NCBI RefSeq assembly: GCF_017306585.1 | Contig: NZ_JAFKIC010000160.1 | Span: 1-36,442 of the forward strand | From: Mesorhizobium sp. | GTDB taxonomy: Bacteria > Pseudomonadota > Alphaproteobacteria > Rhizobiales > Rhizobiaceae | Length of the DNA stretch: 36,442 nt | Direction of reading: 5' to 3' | Shown: positions 16,959 to 25,900 of the stretch, one piece after another | Layout: each line of letters begins with the position of its first letter | Numbering within the stretch: the stretch's first letter is position 1 | Made by a program: the position numbers and the translations under genes | Notes under the pieces: model-generated | Seen by the model: only the letters and a program-made list of their open reading frames with translations | Told to the model about the DNA's origin: nothing | Database searches by the model: none

Positions 16959-18125
16959 GTGCGCTACGACATCGTCATCATCGGCGGAGCCATCGTCGGT
17001 TCCTCGATCGCCTATTACCTGCGCGAGGAAGGATTCTCAGGCTCGATCGCGCTGGTCGAGCGCGACCCGCAATTCGCGCACGCGGCAACGACCCTGTCGA
17101 TGGCCTCGATCCGCCAGCAATTCTCGATCCCTGAGAACATCCGCCTGTCGCAGTTCACGCTGAAGCTGTTCCAGCGGCTGAAGGAGGAGTTCGGTTCCGA
17201 TGCCGATATCGGGTTTCGCGAGGGCGGCTATCTCATCCTGGCCGGCGAGGCTGGACTGCCGATCCTCAAGGCCAATCACGAGGCGCAGGTCGCGGAGGGC
17301 GCCGACATCCTGCTGGAGGACGCCGGCCAACTGACGCGCCGTTTCCCCTGGCTATCGGATGAGGGCATCGTCGCCGGGGCCTATGGCCGCAGCGGCGAGG
17401 GCTGGTTCGACGCGCATGCCATGCTGAGCCTGTTCCGCAAGGCGTTGCGCGGCAAGAAAGTCGATTTCATCACCGCTGACGTCACCGGCGTCGCGCGGCA
17501 GGGTGGTAGCGTAACCGGCGTCAGCCTCGACAATGGCGAGACGCTGGAAGCTGGCATCGTCGTCAATGCCGCCGGGCCGAACGCCGGCAAGGTCGCGGCT
17601 TTGGCCGGGCTCGAACTGCCGGTCGAGCCGCGCAAGCGCAACGTCTTCGTCTTCGAGGCGCGCGAGAAATACGCCGACATGCCGCTGCTGGTCGATCCCT
17701 CGGGCATCTATGTCCGGCCGGAAGGCTCGGTCTACCTGACCGGCGGCGCCGAGCCGGAGGAGGGTGACGGTCCGGCGGACCCCCGCGATTTCGATGTCGA
17801 CTGGGCGCTGTTCGAAGAGGTTATCTGGCCGGCGCTGGCGACCCGCATCCCGGCCTTCGAGGCGATCAAGGCGACCCGCGCCTGGGCTGGCCACTACGAC
17901 TACAACACGCTCGACCAGAACGCGGTGATCGGCCCGCATCCGGAGGTCGGCAATTTCCTCTTCGCCAACGGCTTCTCCGGCCACGGCCTGCAGCAGGCGC
18001 CGGCGGTGGGCAAGGCGCTTGCCGAACTGATCGTACATGGCGGGTATCGGACGATCGATTGCTCTGCGTTCGGCTATGCGCGCGTAGCGGAGGGAAGGGC
18101 GTTTAGGGAGCTGAATGTGATCTGA
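16959..18125 (+). CDS. FAD-dependent oxidoreductase of the DAO/sarcosine oxidase family
   Basis: This is a flavoenzyme of 388 residues that oxidises an amine or amino-acid-like substrate; the substrate is unknown. The N-terminal dinucleotide fold reads YDIVIIGGAIVGSSIAYYL, with Ala in place of the third Gly of the usual GxGxxG, as found in some relatives. It is followed by the acidic ribose-binding end ALVERD. Further features are MASIRQQFS, the FAD-binding VVNAAGPNAGKV strand and the C-terminal GNFLFANGFSGHGLQQAPAVGKALAEL, typical of the DAO family. I chose GTG 16959 because GGAG lies six bases upstream; TTG 16947 is an alternative. It starts 28 bp after the kinase gene and may be read with it. 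Confidence 0.9.
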   Translation: MRYDIVIIGGAIVGSSIAYYLREEGFSGSIALVERDPQFAHAATTLSMASIRQQFSIPENIRLSQFTLKLFQRLKEEFGSDADIGFREGGYLILAGEAGLPILKANHEAQVAEGADILLEDAGQLTRRFPWLSDEGIVAGAYGRSGEGWFDAHAMLSLFRKALRGKKVDFITADVTGVARQGGSVTGVSLDNGETLEAGIVVNAAGPNAGKVAALAGLELPVEPRKRNVFVFEAREKYADMPLLVDPSGIYVRPEGSVYLTGGAEPEEGDGPADPRDFDVDWALFEEVIWPALATRIPAFEAIKATRAWAGHYDYNTLDQNAVIGPHPEVGNFLFANGFSGHGLQQAPAVGKALAELIVHGGYRTIDCSAFGYARVAEGRAFRELNVI

Positions 18126-18248
18126 GGTCGCGTAGCGAACCGGATCTGTTCAAGGAACGATCCTGGACGTTGCCACTCGCGGCACACTTCGCGGAACCAG
18201 CGATCAATGCAGCCGCTTCTTGCCCGCAATATCAAGGCAAGCTAACGT

Positions 18249-19184
18249 TTGCCGAGGGTGATATTGAGGAAAACATTGTTCAAGGCGATTGTCGAAAATT
18301 TTCGGCGCACGAAGAGCGTTCAATCGCTTCTGGAACTCCGCAACGAAATTCTGTACCGGCAATTCATGGGCAGTTCCGCGTCCGGGGGACAGGCGTTCGC
18401 CAAGACTCTCAGCGAGAAGCCTGGCCGAAATTATTGCTTTACGATCGCCTTCAATACGCCTTGGGTCATCGATACGCTCGCCGAGGCCTGGCGCATATTC
18501 GTGCCCGGAACCAATCTCGTCGTCGTCGACAACTCGTCAAATGCGGCGGCCAGGATTGCCATCGAGGCAATCTGCAGGCAGCGCGGCGTCGCCTATTTCC
18601 CGCTGCCCAGGAATTTCGAGCGAAACCCCTCCCGGTCGCACGGGATCGCTCAAACCTGGACCTTCCACAACATTGTCAAGCATCTCAGGCCTGACATATT
18701 CGGCTTCATCGATCATGATTGCTTTCCACTTGGCCCCGTGGATTTAGAGAAACGAGTTGGTCGGAATATAGGGTACGGATTTGTGCTGAATGCCAAGTCA
18801 ACCTACCTCTACGAGCGACCAAAAGAGGACGTAAGCTGGTTCTATTGGGCGGGCTTCTGCTTCTACAATTTCGCCCTGGTGAAGGATGTCAATCTGGACT
18901 TTAGGCATCGCCTGGACATCGGCATGGATACGGGCGGCGGGAACTGGCCAGTGCTATACTCGAAACATCCCGCGTCGGAATTCGAGAGGGCGAGTTCGGG
19001 GTCGATGAAGGTCAGCCTTCAGGAGAAGGAGGCCGAATACCAGCTGATCGACAATGCTTTCTTCCACGTAGGAGGCGCTTCCTATCGCCTGTTCGCAAAG
19101 AACCCGGACTATCGCCGCGCCCTATGCGACCATATCTGGAAAGCCTATCTGGGCGGGGTCCAGGACCGCCTGGCGTCCTGCTAA
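18249..19184 (+). CDS. Glycosyltransferase-like protein (GT-A fold), AT-richer
   Basis: The product has up to 311 residues and resembles a GT-A type glycosyltransferase. VPGTNLVVVDNSSNAAARI corresponds to the nucleotide-sugar strand, and FGFIDHDCFPLGPVD contains an acidic D-H-D in the position of the metal-binding DxD. Later segments VSWFYWAGFCFYNF and GMDTGGGNWPVL are aromatic and may form the acceptor site. There is no signal peptide or membrane segment. The start is uncertain: TTG 18249, GTG 18258 and TTG 18276 (with GAGG six bases before) are possible. One sampled 60-base line in the gene had 30 G+C, lower than its neighbours, which suggests horizontal transfer. No polysaccharide genes are adjacent. 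Confidence 0.72.
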   Translation: MPRVILRKTLFKAIVENFRRTKSVQSLLELRNEILYRQFMGSSASGGQAFAKTLSEKPGRNYCFTIAFNTPWVIDTLAEAWRIFVPGTNLVVVDNSSNAAARIAIEAICRQRGVAYFPLPRNFERNPSRSHGIAQTWTFHNIVKHLRPDIFGFIDHDCFPLGPVDLEKRVGRNIGYGFVLNAKSTYLYERPKEDVSWFYWAGFCFYNFALVKDVNLDFRHRLDIGMDTGGGNWPVLYSKHPASEFERASSGSMKVSLQEKEAEYQLIDNAFFHVGGASYRLFAKNPDYRRALCDHIWKAYLGGVQDRLASC

Positions 19185-19214
19185 AGCAATTCCAGCAAAA
19201 ACGCTGAACCGCTC
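19184..19214. repeat. Fragment resembling a common rhizobial intergenic repeat
   Basis: The sequence AAAGCAATTCCAGCAAAA, followed by CGCTGAACCGCTCT, resembles the short AGCAATTCCAGGAAAA element that I remember as widely dispersed in rhizobial intergenic regions. It lies between the convergent glycosyltransferase-like and SRPBCC genes. Recognition is from memory only. Confidence 0.35.
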
Positions 19215-19218
19215 TAGA

Positions 19219-19704
19219 CTAAGCCACGCGCCCCGCGAAATACCCTTGCAACCAGCGGAGTACCCGCGCCCAGCCTTCGGCATGCTCCCCCGCCGCTTGC
19301 GCAAATCCCGCGAAACCACCATGGCAGATGGTGAGCCGCGTGCCACGAGCCGCGGGCTCCAGCAGATAGGCGACCGTCGTTTCGCGGCGGCCAAGCGTCT
19401 GGTGGTTCCAGTCATAGCACCTCGTCTGCACGATCCGGCGCGGCGCTTCGATCTCGAGGAATTTTCCGCTCGCCGGCAAACGCCTGCCGTCGGCCGTCGT
19501 GACGGTTACGCTCCAGCATCCGCCGCTGCGTGCGTCGGCCGTCCAGCGGTCCATCCTGTAGGTGTCTGCCGAACCCCACCAGCGTTCGACCTCGTCGGTG
19601 ACCAATGCGGCAAAGACCTGTTCCGGCGCGACGGAAATCTCGGCCAACGCCATGATCGTCTCGCCGTTCGTCATGGCCTGGGGCGCGGAGCGCTGTAGCA
19701 GCAT
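19219..19704 (-). CDS. SRPBCC/AHSA1-family protein (second gene of the arsR operon)
   Basis: This 161-residue protein has the START/AHSA1-like fold, a hydrophobic-ligand cavity protein without assigned activity. Typical features are MALAEISVAPEQVFAALVTDEVERWWG, the strand GGCWSVTVTTADGR, the segment EIEAPRRIVQTRCYDW, and the C-terminal helix GWARVLRWLQGYF. ATG 19704 is preceded by GGAGA at good spacing. It lies 40 bp downstream of another AHSA1 gene and, with ArsR, forms the familiar ArsR-AHSA1-AHSA1 arrangement. Confidence 0.87.
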   Translation of the reverse strand: MLLQRSAPQAMTNGETIMALAEISVAPEQVFAALVTDEVERWWGSADTYRMDRWTADARSGGCWSVTVTTADGRRLPASGKFLEIEAPRRIVQTRCYDWNHQTLGRRETTVAYLLEPAARGTRLTICHGGFAGFAQAAGEHAEGWARVLRWLQGYFAGRVA

Positions 19705-19744
19705 CGTTGTCTCCGGTGTATTTGTTTCGAAAGCGAAACGATCC

Positions 19745-20191
19745 TTATCCCTTGGAGGGCGGGCGCTCAAAACCCTTGCCGGTTTCGAGCAGGCTCTTGA
19801 GGCTTGCCAGCACCAGCGGCCAACCCTTGGAGACGTTCGGGATCAGCCTGTGCGGGCCATCCGCTTCATGGGTGACGGCCAGCTTCATCAACTCGCCGTC
19901 CTGCTCCATTGTGAAGGTGCAGCGCGTGTAGCCGTCTTCCCGCACCTCCGGCAGCCACTCGTTGCGCCATTTGATGACCAGCCGGCGCGGCGGATCGATC
20001 TCCAGGATTTCGCCGGAATCGGCGACGCGGCCGTCAGGGAAGACCAGCTTCCAGCTCGATCCTACTTTCCAGTCGCTCTCCTGGTAGGAGCAGAGGAAGA
20101 ACTGCCGGTTGAATTCGGGATCGGTCAGCGCCTCCCAGAGTTTCTCGGGCGTGGTACGGATATAGGTCACGTAGACGAAGCTGTTGCTCAC
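19745..20191 (-). CDS. SRPBCC/AHSA1-family protein (first after arsR)
   Basis: This 148-residue START-like protein opens FVYVTYIRTTPEKLWEALTDPEFNRQFF and contains GSSWKLVFPDGRVADSGEILEIDPPRRLVIKW, the AHSA1 pattern, then SKGWPLVLASLKSLLETG. Such proteins sit in a soluble cavity-forming fold; the ligand is unknown. The start is a GTG (20191) that overlaps the ArsR stop as GTGA, which supports translational coupling. It is distinct in sequence from the downstream AHSA1 protein, so the two are old paralogues rather than a recent duplication. Confidence 0.9.
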   Translation of the reverse strand: MSNSFVYVTYIRTTPEKLWEALTDPEFNRQFFLCSYQESDWKVGSSWKLVFPDGRVADSGEILEIDPPRRLVIKWRNEWLPEVREDGYTRCTFTMEQDGELMKLAVTHEADGPHRLIPNVSKGWPLVLASLKSLLETGKGFERPPSKG

Positions 20192-20508
20192 GGCTCTTCC
20201 CTTTCAAGGCGTTTCTTCAGGTCGCTGAGGGCGGCCAGCCGTCCCCGCTCGAATTTGCCGATCCAGCGCTCGGCGATCTCGTTGATCGGAACCGGATTGA
20301 GGTAGTGCTCCTTCTCCCGGCCCCGGCGCATGGTGGTGACGAGGTTCGCTTCTTCCAGGATCGCCAGATGCTTGGTCACCGCCTGGCGTGTCATGTCCAT
20401 CTCGGCACACAGCGCGTTCAGCGTCTGGCCATTCCTGGCATGAAGGCTGTCCAGCAATTGCCGGCGGGTCGGGTCGGCCAGGGCGCGAAAGACGGCATCC
20501 ATGCTCAT
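20188..20508 (-). CDS. ArsR-family transcriptional repressor
   Basis: This is a small winged-helix regulator of 106 residues (FRALADPTRRQLLDSLHARNGQTLNALCAEM, then DMTRQAVTKHLAILEEANLVTTMRRGREKEHYLNP). No metal-binding Cys pair of the ELCVC type is present, so this is the non-metal subgroup that commonly precedes AHSA1 genes. ATG 20508 is chosen, since the in-frame ATG at 20523 falls inside the operator palindrome; ATG 20502 is also possible. It probably represses itself and the two SRPBCC genes. Confidence 0.92.
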   Translation of the reverse strand: MSMDAVFRALADPTRRQLLDSLHARNGQTLNALCAEMDMTRQAVTKHLAILEEANLVTTMRRGREKEHYLNPVPINEIAERWIGKFERGRLAALSDLKKRLEREEP

Positions 20509-20517
20509 GGCTCTAAT

Positions 20518-20537
20518 ATGCAACCATTTGGTTGCAT
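20518..20537. promoter_or_regulatory. 20-bp perfect palindrome, ArsR operator
   Basis: The arms ATGCAACCA (20518-20526) and TGGTTGCAT (20529-20537) are exact reverse complements around TT. It begins 10 bases upstream of the likely arsR start, where bound repressor would block transcription or initiation. The assignment to ArsR is from symmetry and position. Confidence 0.75.
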
Positions 20538-20590
20538 GTCAAGCGCAAGCTCACATCCCGTCGACAACGGGGGTAATCGCGGGAGAAAGA

Positions 20591-21016
20591 TCAGCGCGTG
20601 CGGGAGAACCAGAAGGCGTCGGTCATGCGTTTCATGCCGATGCGTTCATAAAAGCCGACGGCGTCGGGCATCGAAATCAGGCTGATGGCGACCGAGGGGC
20701 CGAGCTGCCGGCGCGCCTCGTCCATCAGGCCCTTGCCTATACCCAGCCCCTGCGCCTTGGCCGAGACGGCGAGGTCGCTGATGTAGCAGACCCAGGAGAA
20801 GTCGCTCAGGCAGCGGGCGACGCCGATCAGCGGTTTGCCCTCCATGTCGAGGCGGGCGGTGAGGATGAGGTTGGCGCCATCCAGCATCGCCTTCAGCCTT
20901 GCCTCGTCGCCGACAGGCCGGACCTCGCCGAGGCCCGACTCCACCAGCACGCGGCGGAACTCGGCAATGCCGAGGGTCGGTTCGCGTGCGTAGAGGACAT
21001 GTGACCTTTCCGTCAT
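20591..21016 (-). CDS. GNAT-family N-acetyltransferase
   Basis: This is a 141-residue acetyl-CoA-dependent acetyltransferase; the acceptor is unknown. The fold is visible from [17 protein letters not shown], through the beta-4 strand [26 protein letters not shown] (the Q-G-L-G-I-G pyrophosphate-binding loop), to [20 protein letters not shown] near the C-terminus, as in small YhbS/RimI-like members. ATG 21016 matches the start [16 protein letters not shown]. It is transcribed towards arsR, with the ArsR operator in between, and divergently from leuD. Confidence 0.9.
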   Translation of the reverse strand: MTERSHVLYAREPTLGIAEFRRVLVESGLGEVRPVGDEARLKAMLDGANLILTARLDMEGKPLIGVARCLSDFSWVCYISDLAVSAKAQGLGIGKGLMDEARRQLGPSVAISLISMPDAVGFYERIGMKRMTDAFWFSRTR

Positions 21017-21181
21017 GACGGCCAGAGTGCACCATCGGGCGGCGAATTCGAAGCGGTTTGTCGAGCGCTTCCTGTCCGGCGGATGGGAGGCGCACGAACA
21101 GTTGCCTTTTATTTGCCGCCGGCTTTGTGTAAACCGGCACCAGCAATCCCCCGCAGTGCAGAGAGAAGACGGGCAAAAGCC

Positions 21182-21787
21182 ATGGAAAAATTCACCAAGC
21201 TCACCGGCGTCGCCGCCCCCATGCCGATCGTCAATGTCGACACCGACATGATCATCCCGAAGGATTATCTCAAGACGATCAAGCGCACCGGGCTTGGCAC
21301 CGGCCTGTTCGCGGAAATGCGCTACAAGGAGGACGGTTCGGAGAATCCGGATTTCGTGCTCAACAAGCCGGCCTACCGCAAGGCGCAGATCCTGGTCGCC
21401 GGCGACAATTTCGGTTGCGGCTCGAGCCGCGAGCACGCGCCGTGGGCGCTGCTCGATTTCGGCATCCGTTGCGTGATCTCCACCTCGTTCGCCGACATCT
21501 TCTACAACAACTGCTTCAAGAACGGCGTGCTGCCGATCACCGTCAGCCCGGAGGATCTGGAGAAGTTGATGGATGACGCCTCGCGCGGCTCCAACGCCAC
21601 CTTGTCGGTCGATCTCGAAGCCAAGGAAATCCGTGGTCCGGACGGCGGCGTGGTCTCCTTCGACCTCGACGACTTCAAGCGCCACTGCATGCTGAACGGC
21701 CTCGACGATATCGGCCTGACCATGGAAAAGGCCGGCGCTATCGCCTCGTTCGAGAAGCGCAACGCCGAGCAGCGCCCCTGGGCCTGA
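21182..21787 (+). CDS. leuD: 3-isopropylmalate dehydratase small subunit
   Basis: LeuD is the small subunit of isopropylmalate isomerase, which with LeuC converts 2- to 3-isopropylmalate in leucine synthesis. The 201-residue length is normal for the family. Key blocks are [23 protein letters not shown]-type [17 protein letters not shown] (about 77-92), [21 protein letters not shown] and [22 protein letters not shown] 21182 begins the conserved [11 protein letters not shown]; the frame is open upstream but unlike the family. leuC is not adjacent and must lie elsewhere; leuB follows about 5.7 kb downstream on the same strand. Confidence 0.97.
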   Translation: MEKFTKLTGVAAPMPIVNVDTDMIIPKDYLKTIKRTGLGTGLFAEMRYKEDGSENPDFVLNKPAYRKAQILVAGDNFGCGSSREHAPWALLDFGIRCVISTSFADIFYNNCFKNGVLPITVSPEDLEKLMDDASRGSNATLSVDLEAKEIRGPDGGVVSFDLDDFKRHCMLNGLDDIGLTMEKAGAIASFEKRNAEQRPWA

Positions 21788-21811
21788 GCGGCACCGTCCT
21801 TTGATGGATAG

Positions 21812-21834
21812 ACCCGGCCGTCAGGGCCGGGTTC
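21812..21834 (+). terminator. Hairpin after leuD, probable terminator
   Basis: The stem ACCCGGCC (21812-21819) with GGCCGGGT (21825-21832) has a five-base loop and is followed by TCG rather than a long T run. It lies 25 bases after the leuD stop and ahead of the next gene, so it is a plausible terminator or attenuator. Confidence 0.55.
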
Positions 21835-21857
21835 GTGCGACTGAGGGAGGGACAGTC

Positions 21858-22787
21858 ATGAGACATCAGTTGCTTGCCGGAGCTTGCGGCCTGGCCTTGT
21901 TGATGGCGTCCGGCGCGTTCGCGCAGACGCAGACCCAGACGCCGGCCGCGCAACCGGCGCCGGCGGCGGAAAAGCCCGCCACCGACCAGGGAACGGATGC
22001 GGCCAACGCCGCCGATGACGACAAGCAGGCGCCGGTGCCGTTCGAGGGCGGCCAGTTCACCATCACCCAGAAGGAACAGTATGGCGAGAAGGTGCTGGCC
22101 TATGACGGCAAGGAGCTGGCCAGCAATTACGATGTCTTCTTCGACAAGGTCGTCGAAGTCGGCGGCGTCAAGGTGGCGCTGTTCGACGTCGGCGACGGCG
22201 GCAACCAGTGCGGACCGGCGACGCTGATCATCTGGAAGCCTGAAGGCGGCGGAATCCAGAGCACCAAGGTCGAGCAGGACGAATGCGGCGCGCCGCCGAC
22301 CGCTGTCTCCGACAACGCCATCTATTTCGTGCCCTATCTCCTGCCGGGCGACCAGAAGCCGGCGCTGCAATGGTCGCCGACGGACGGTCTGACGATTTCG
22401 GGCAACCTGACCTACATGCCCGAGCCCGGCACCGACTGGAAAGACATCGATCCGGAAAAGTACCAGAACATCATCGACGCCTTCCACAACGAGGCGATCT
22501 ACAAGGAAGCGCAAAAGCTGCTCGGCAAGGACATGACCGATATGGCGACCAGCCTGCTGGTCGGCGGCGGTACCGAAAAGACCGCGTCCGGCGCCTTCTA
22601 CGCCACCGGTTGCGTGCCGCATGATTGCGGCGGCAATGACGGCTTCATGGCCGTCGACCCGGCCAAGCACAAGCTCTACTTCGCCCGCCGGGGAGACGAT
22701 GGCCAGCCGAAGGGCTGGCCGGCGCTGAAGGACTGGCCCGCTGACGTCAAGGAAGCGCTGGACAAGGCACAGGGCGCGGCGAACTGA
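21858..22787 (+). CDS. Secreted hypothetical protein
   Basis: This 309-residue exported protein is of unknown function. The signal peptide is MRHQLLAGACGLALLMASGAFA, cleaved before QTQTQTP. A low-complexity linker rich in Ala, Pro, Gln and Asp follows (about 23-62), then a folded domain with GGQFTITQKEQYGEKVLAYDGKEL, two CG pairs that may form disulfides (GGNQCGPATLIIW, VEQDECGAP, then GCVPHDCGGNDGFM), and a C-terminal LYFARRGDDGQP. The ending recalls inhibitor-like periplasmic proteins that carry a CxxHDCG... block, but I do not assign a family. A strong ribosome site (GAGGGAGGGA) precedes ATG 21858. It is a single gene between leuD and the convergent TPR gene. Confidence 0.85.
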   Translation: MRHQLLAGACGLALLMASGAFAQTQTQTPAAQPAPAAEKPATDQGTDAANAADDDKQAPVPFEGGQFTITQKEQYGEKVLAYDGKELASNYDVFFDKVVEVGGVKVALFDVGDGGNQCGPATLIIWKPEGGGIQSTKVEQDECGAPPTAVSDNAIYFVPYLLPGDQKPALQWSPTDGLTISGNLTYMPEPGTDWKDIDPEKYQNIIDAFHNEAIYKEAQKLLGKDMTDMATSLLVGGGTEKTASGAFYATGCVPHDCGGNDGFMAVDPAKHKLYFARRGDDGQPKGWPALKDWPADVKEALDKAQGAAN

Positions 22788-22804
22788 TTGAAGGCACCAT
22801 GCAC

Positions 22805-22827
22805 GATCCGCTTCCGTAAGGCGGATC
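22805..22827. terminator. Hairpin between convergent genes
   Basis: GATCCGC (22805-22811) and GCGGATC (22821-22827) form a 7-bp stem with a nine-base loop. It lies between the stop codons of the secreted protein and the TPR gene and could terminate both transcripts. There is no clear T-tract on either side. Confidence 0.45.
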
Positions 22828-22927
22828 ATCGACCTCCGGATCCGCAAAGCCCGCCGCAGCGGCGCGGATGCCTATCCACCAGGGCTGGCCGATGATCGCG
22901 GCCTGCCGCGATCCCGGATCCAGAAGC

Positions 22928-25900
22928 TCAATTCCCGCCCAGGCTCAGCGCTTTCTTGCGATCGGCCTTGGCGCGCTTGTGGTTGCCTTTCGCCTCCCAG
23001 GAACGGCCCCGGAAAGTGTAGGCATCGGCATAGTTGGGGTAGAGCTTGATCGCCTGATTGAAGTTGGCGATCGCGCCGTCATGATCGCCCTTGCGTGCCT
23101 GCACAAGACCTCTGCCGAAGTAGCCGCCGGGACCCTTGCTGTCGATCCGGACCGCCAGGTCGAAATCAGCCAGGGCACGACCTGTATCGCCTTTTGCCAT
23201 CCAGACTATGCCGCGATCGACATGTATTTTGGCGACTCCCGGACCAAGCGTGATTGCCTTGTCATAATCGGCTATGGCGCCGTCGTAGTCGCCCAAGGTC
23301 ATCCGGCTGATCCCCCGGGCGTGGAAGTTCACGGGGTAGGTGGGGTCGAACTCGATCGCTTTGTCGAAATCGGCGACTGCACGCCTGTCATCGTTCTTGG
23401 CAGTCCAGGCGAAAGCACGAGCGGAGTAATAGGTGCTGGTTTCCGGCGCTAGCGCAATTGCGCTGCCGTAGTCCGTTATGGCGCGATCGTAATTACCTTT
23501 CTGAGCCCATGCGAGACCGCGATATCCGAAAGCCTCGGCATCGCCAGGTTCGAGCGCCAATGCCTGATCGAATTTGGCGATCGCGAGGTCGTACTTGCCC
23601 TTGTTGTACAGGGCTATGCCGCTGTGCGTGGCTTGCTGGGCCGTCGGCTCGGGTCCCGTCTTCGGCGTCTGCTTGGCCGCCGCTTTCGCCGCGACGGCAT
23701 CATCACGCTGCTTGCGGGCATTGGCGTGGTCTGGATCAAGGCGCAAAGTCTCATCAAGATCGGAGATAGCGCGGTCGTATTGCTTTTGCCTGTTCCAGCA
23801 GAAGCCGCGATTGAACCATGCTTCGGCATCCGTTGGACGCAGCCCGATGGCCTTTGTCGAATCGGCGATGATGCCATCGCAATCGTGTTTCGCGGCTCGG
23901 GCACGGCTACGCAGCACATAGGCGTCGGCATTGTCGGGTTGCAACGCAATGATGGTGCTCAGATCCGCGATGGCTCGGTCGATCTTGCCTTTCTGGCTCC
24001 AGATGGCAGAACGGTAAAAATACGCATCGGTCGACTTTGGCGCGAGTTTGATAGCCTTGTCGTAGTCGGCCATCGCCCGGTCGGGATCGCCCTTCAATGC
24101 AAAGGTGAAGCCGCGCAAGGTGTAGGCGTTGGCATTGGATGGATCGAGGGCGATCGCTATGTTGTACTGCTCGATCGCACGATCGAATTGATTTTGGGAA
24201 CGCCAGATCGCGCCCTGTTCAATAGCGTTCTCGACGATTTTCCTTCGATCCTGGTCGCCCGAACCAATTGCCGCGGCTTTGTCCTTCGCCGCCACCGCCA
24301 TCTCCCGACCCTCGCGGGCAGCCGTCATTCCGGGATCGAGTTTCAGCGCCTGGTCGAAATCGGCGATGGCCTCGGCATAGTTCTTGCCGTCGGCTTGCGC
24401 CATACCGCGTCCGTAATGGCTGCCGGCGTCTTTGGGGTCGACGTCGATTGCTGCTGAAAAAGCCTGGATCGCACGCTTCAGGTCGCCTGTGGCGTACCAA
24501 GCCGTTCCTGAGCAGAAGTAGGCGTCGCTCGCTTCAGGTTTGAGCCTGGCTGCCGCGATACAATCGTCAAGCGCGCCGAGCGCGTCGCCGCTGGCCATCT
24601 TGGCCAGGCCACGACGCACGAGTGGCTTGGGCAGATGCGGAAGCTTTGCAATCGCCTTATCGTAGTCGGCGATGGCGCTGGCAAAGTCCTTCTTGGCATC
24701 AAAGGCCTTGCCGCGACCGAAATACGCAAGCGGGTTTTCAGGAGCGAGTGCGATAGCCTCTTCGTAGGCCTTGATCGCCTCGTCATACTTGCCGTCATGC
24801 GCGAAGCGATCGCCCTTTGACACGACCACCAGGACGCGTGGATCCGTATCGTCGATCAGCTTCGCCAATTTCGGATCGAAAATCCGACTATCATCGTTCT
24901 CGTCTGGCTTAGCCGTTGGCCCAGTCCCGGCCGAGGCGGCCATAGCGGCGCCCTGTCCGGTCGCCAAGTTGCCGGCTTTCCCTGCTACGTCCCTGGCAGG
25001 CTTCTCGCTGACGCTCGCCGCCGCCTTGCGGGCGACAGCATAATCGGGATTGCCGGGGTCGAGCTTGAGCGCCTCGTCGAAGTCGGCGATGGCGCCGGCA
25101 TAGTCGCTCCGGTCGGCCCGCGCCATGCCGCGCGCGTAAAGGCTGGCGTCATCCTTCGCATCGATATCGATCGCGACGGAATAGGCGGCGATGGCACGCC
25201 CGGCGTCGCCCTTGGCATGCCATGCCAACCCTTTGCAGTAAAAGGCGTCATTGGCGTTCGGATCGAGTGCGGCGGCGCGGCTGCAGTCGGCGAGCGCGCC
25301 GTCGGCATCGCCAAAGGTGACCTTGGCGAGGCCCCGGTGCAGAAGCGCCTCAGGAAAGTCGGGACTGACGTCTATGGCCTTGTCGTAGTCCTCTATCGCT
25401 TTGGCGTAATCACGCTTGGCAGCCCAGGCCCGACCGCGGCCGAGATGGGCAAAGCGGTTTTCGGGATCGAGCGCGATCGCGTGGTCATAGGCGCCGATCG
25501 CCTTGTCATATTTGCCCATGTGAAGGAAGGCGTCGCCACCAAGCACGGCCTCGAGGGCGTCCGGGTCGCTCGCCGCCAGAGCCCTGTCGACCACCGCTTT
25601 GCTCTCCGCGGGTGTCATCTCGGCGACGGTGGCTGGCGGCCTCGAAACGTCCGTCCCAGCCGTCGCCTCAGGCGCTTCCGGCTGCGGCACGGCAAGCTCG
25701 CGTGCCCTGTCGGCTCGCTTCAAGGCGATGGATTTGCCGGCATCGGCGATTGCGCCATTCACATTGCCGGTGCGGGCCTTGGTCATGCCGCGTACCCGGT
25801 ACGCCTGGGCGTTGGCCGGGTCGAGGCGGATCGCTTCATCCAGATCGGCAAGAGCGCCGGCATAGTCTCTCTTCAAGCCCCGGCTTTTGGCACGGTTGAA

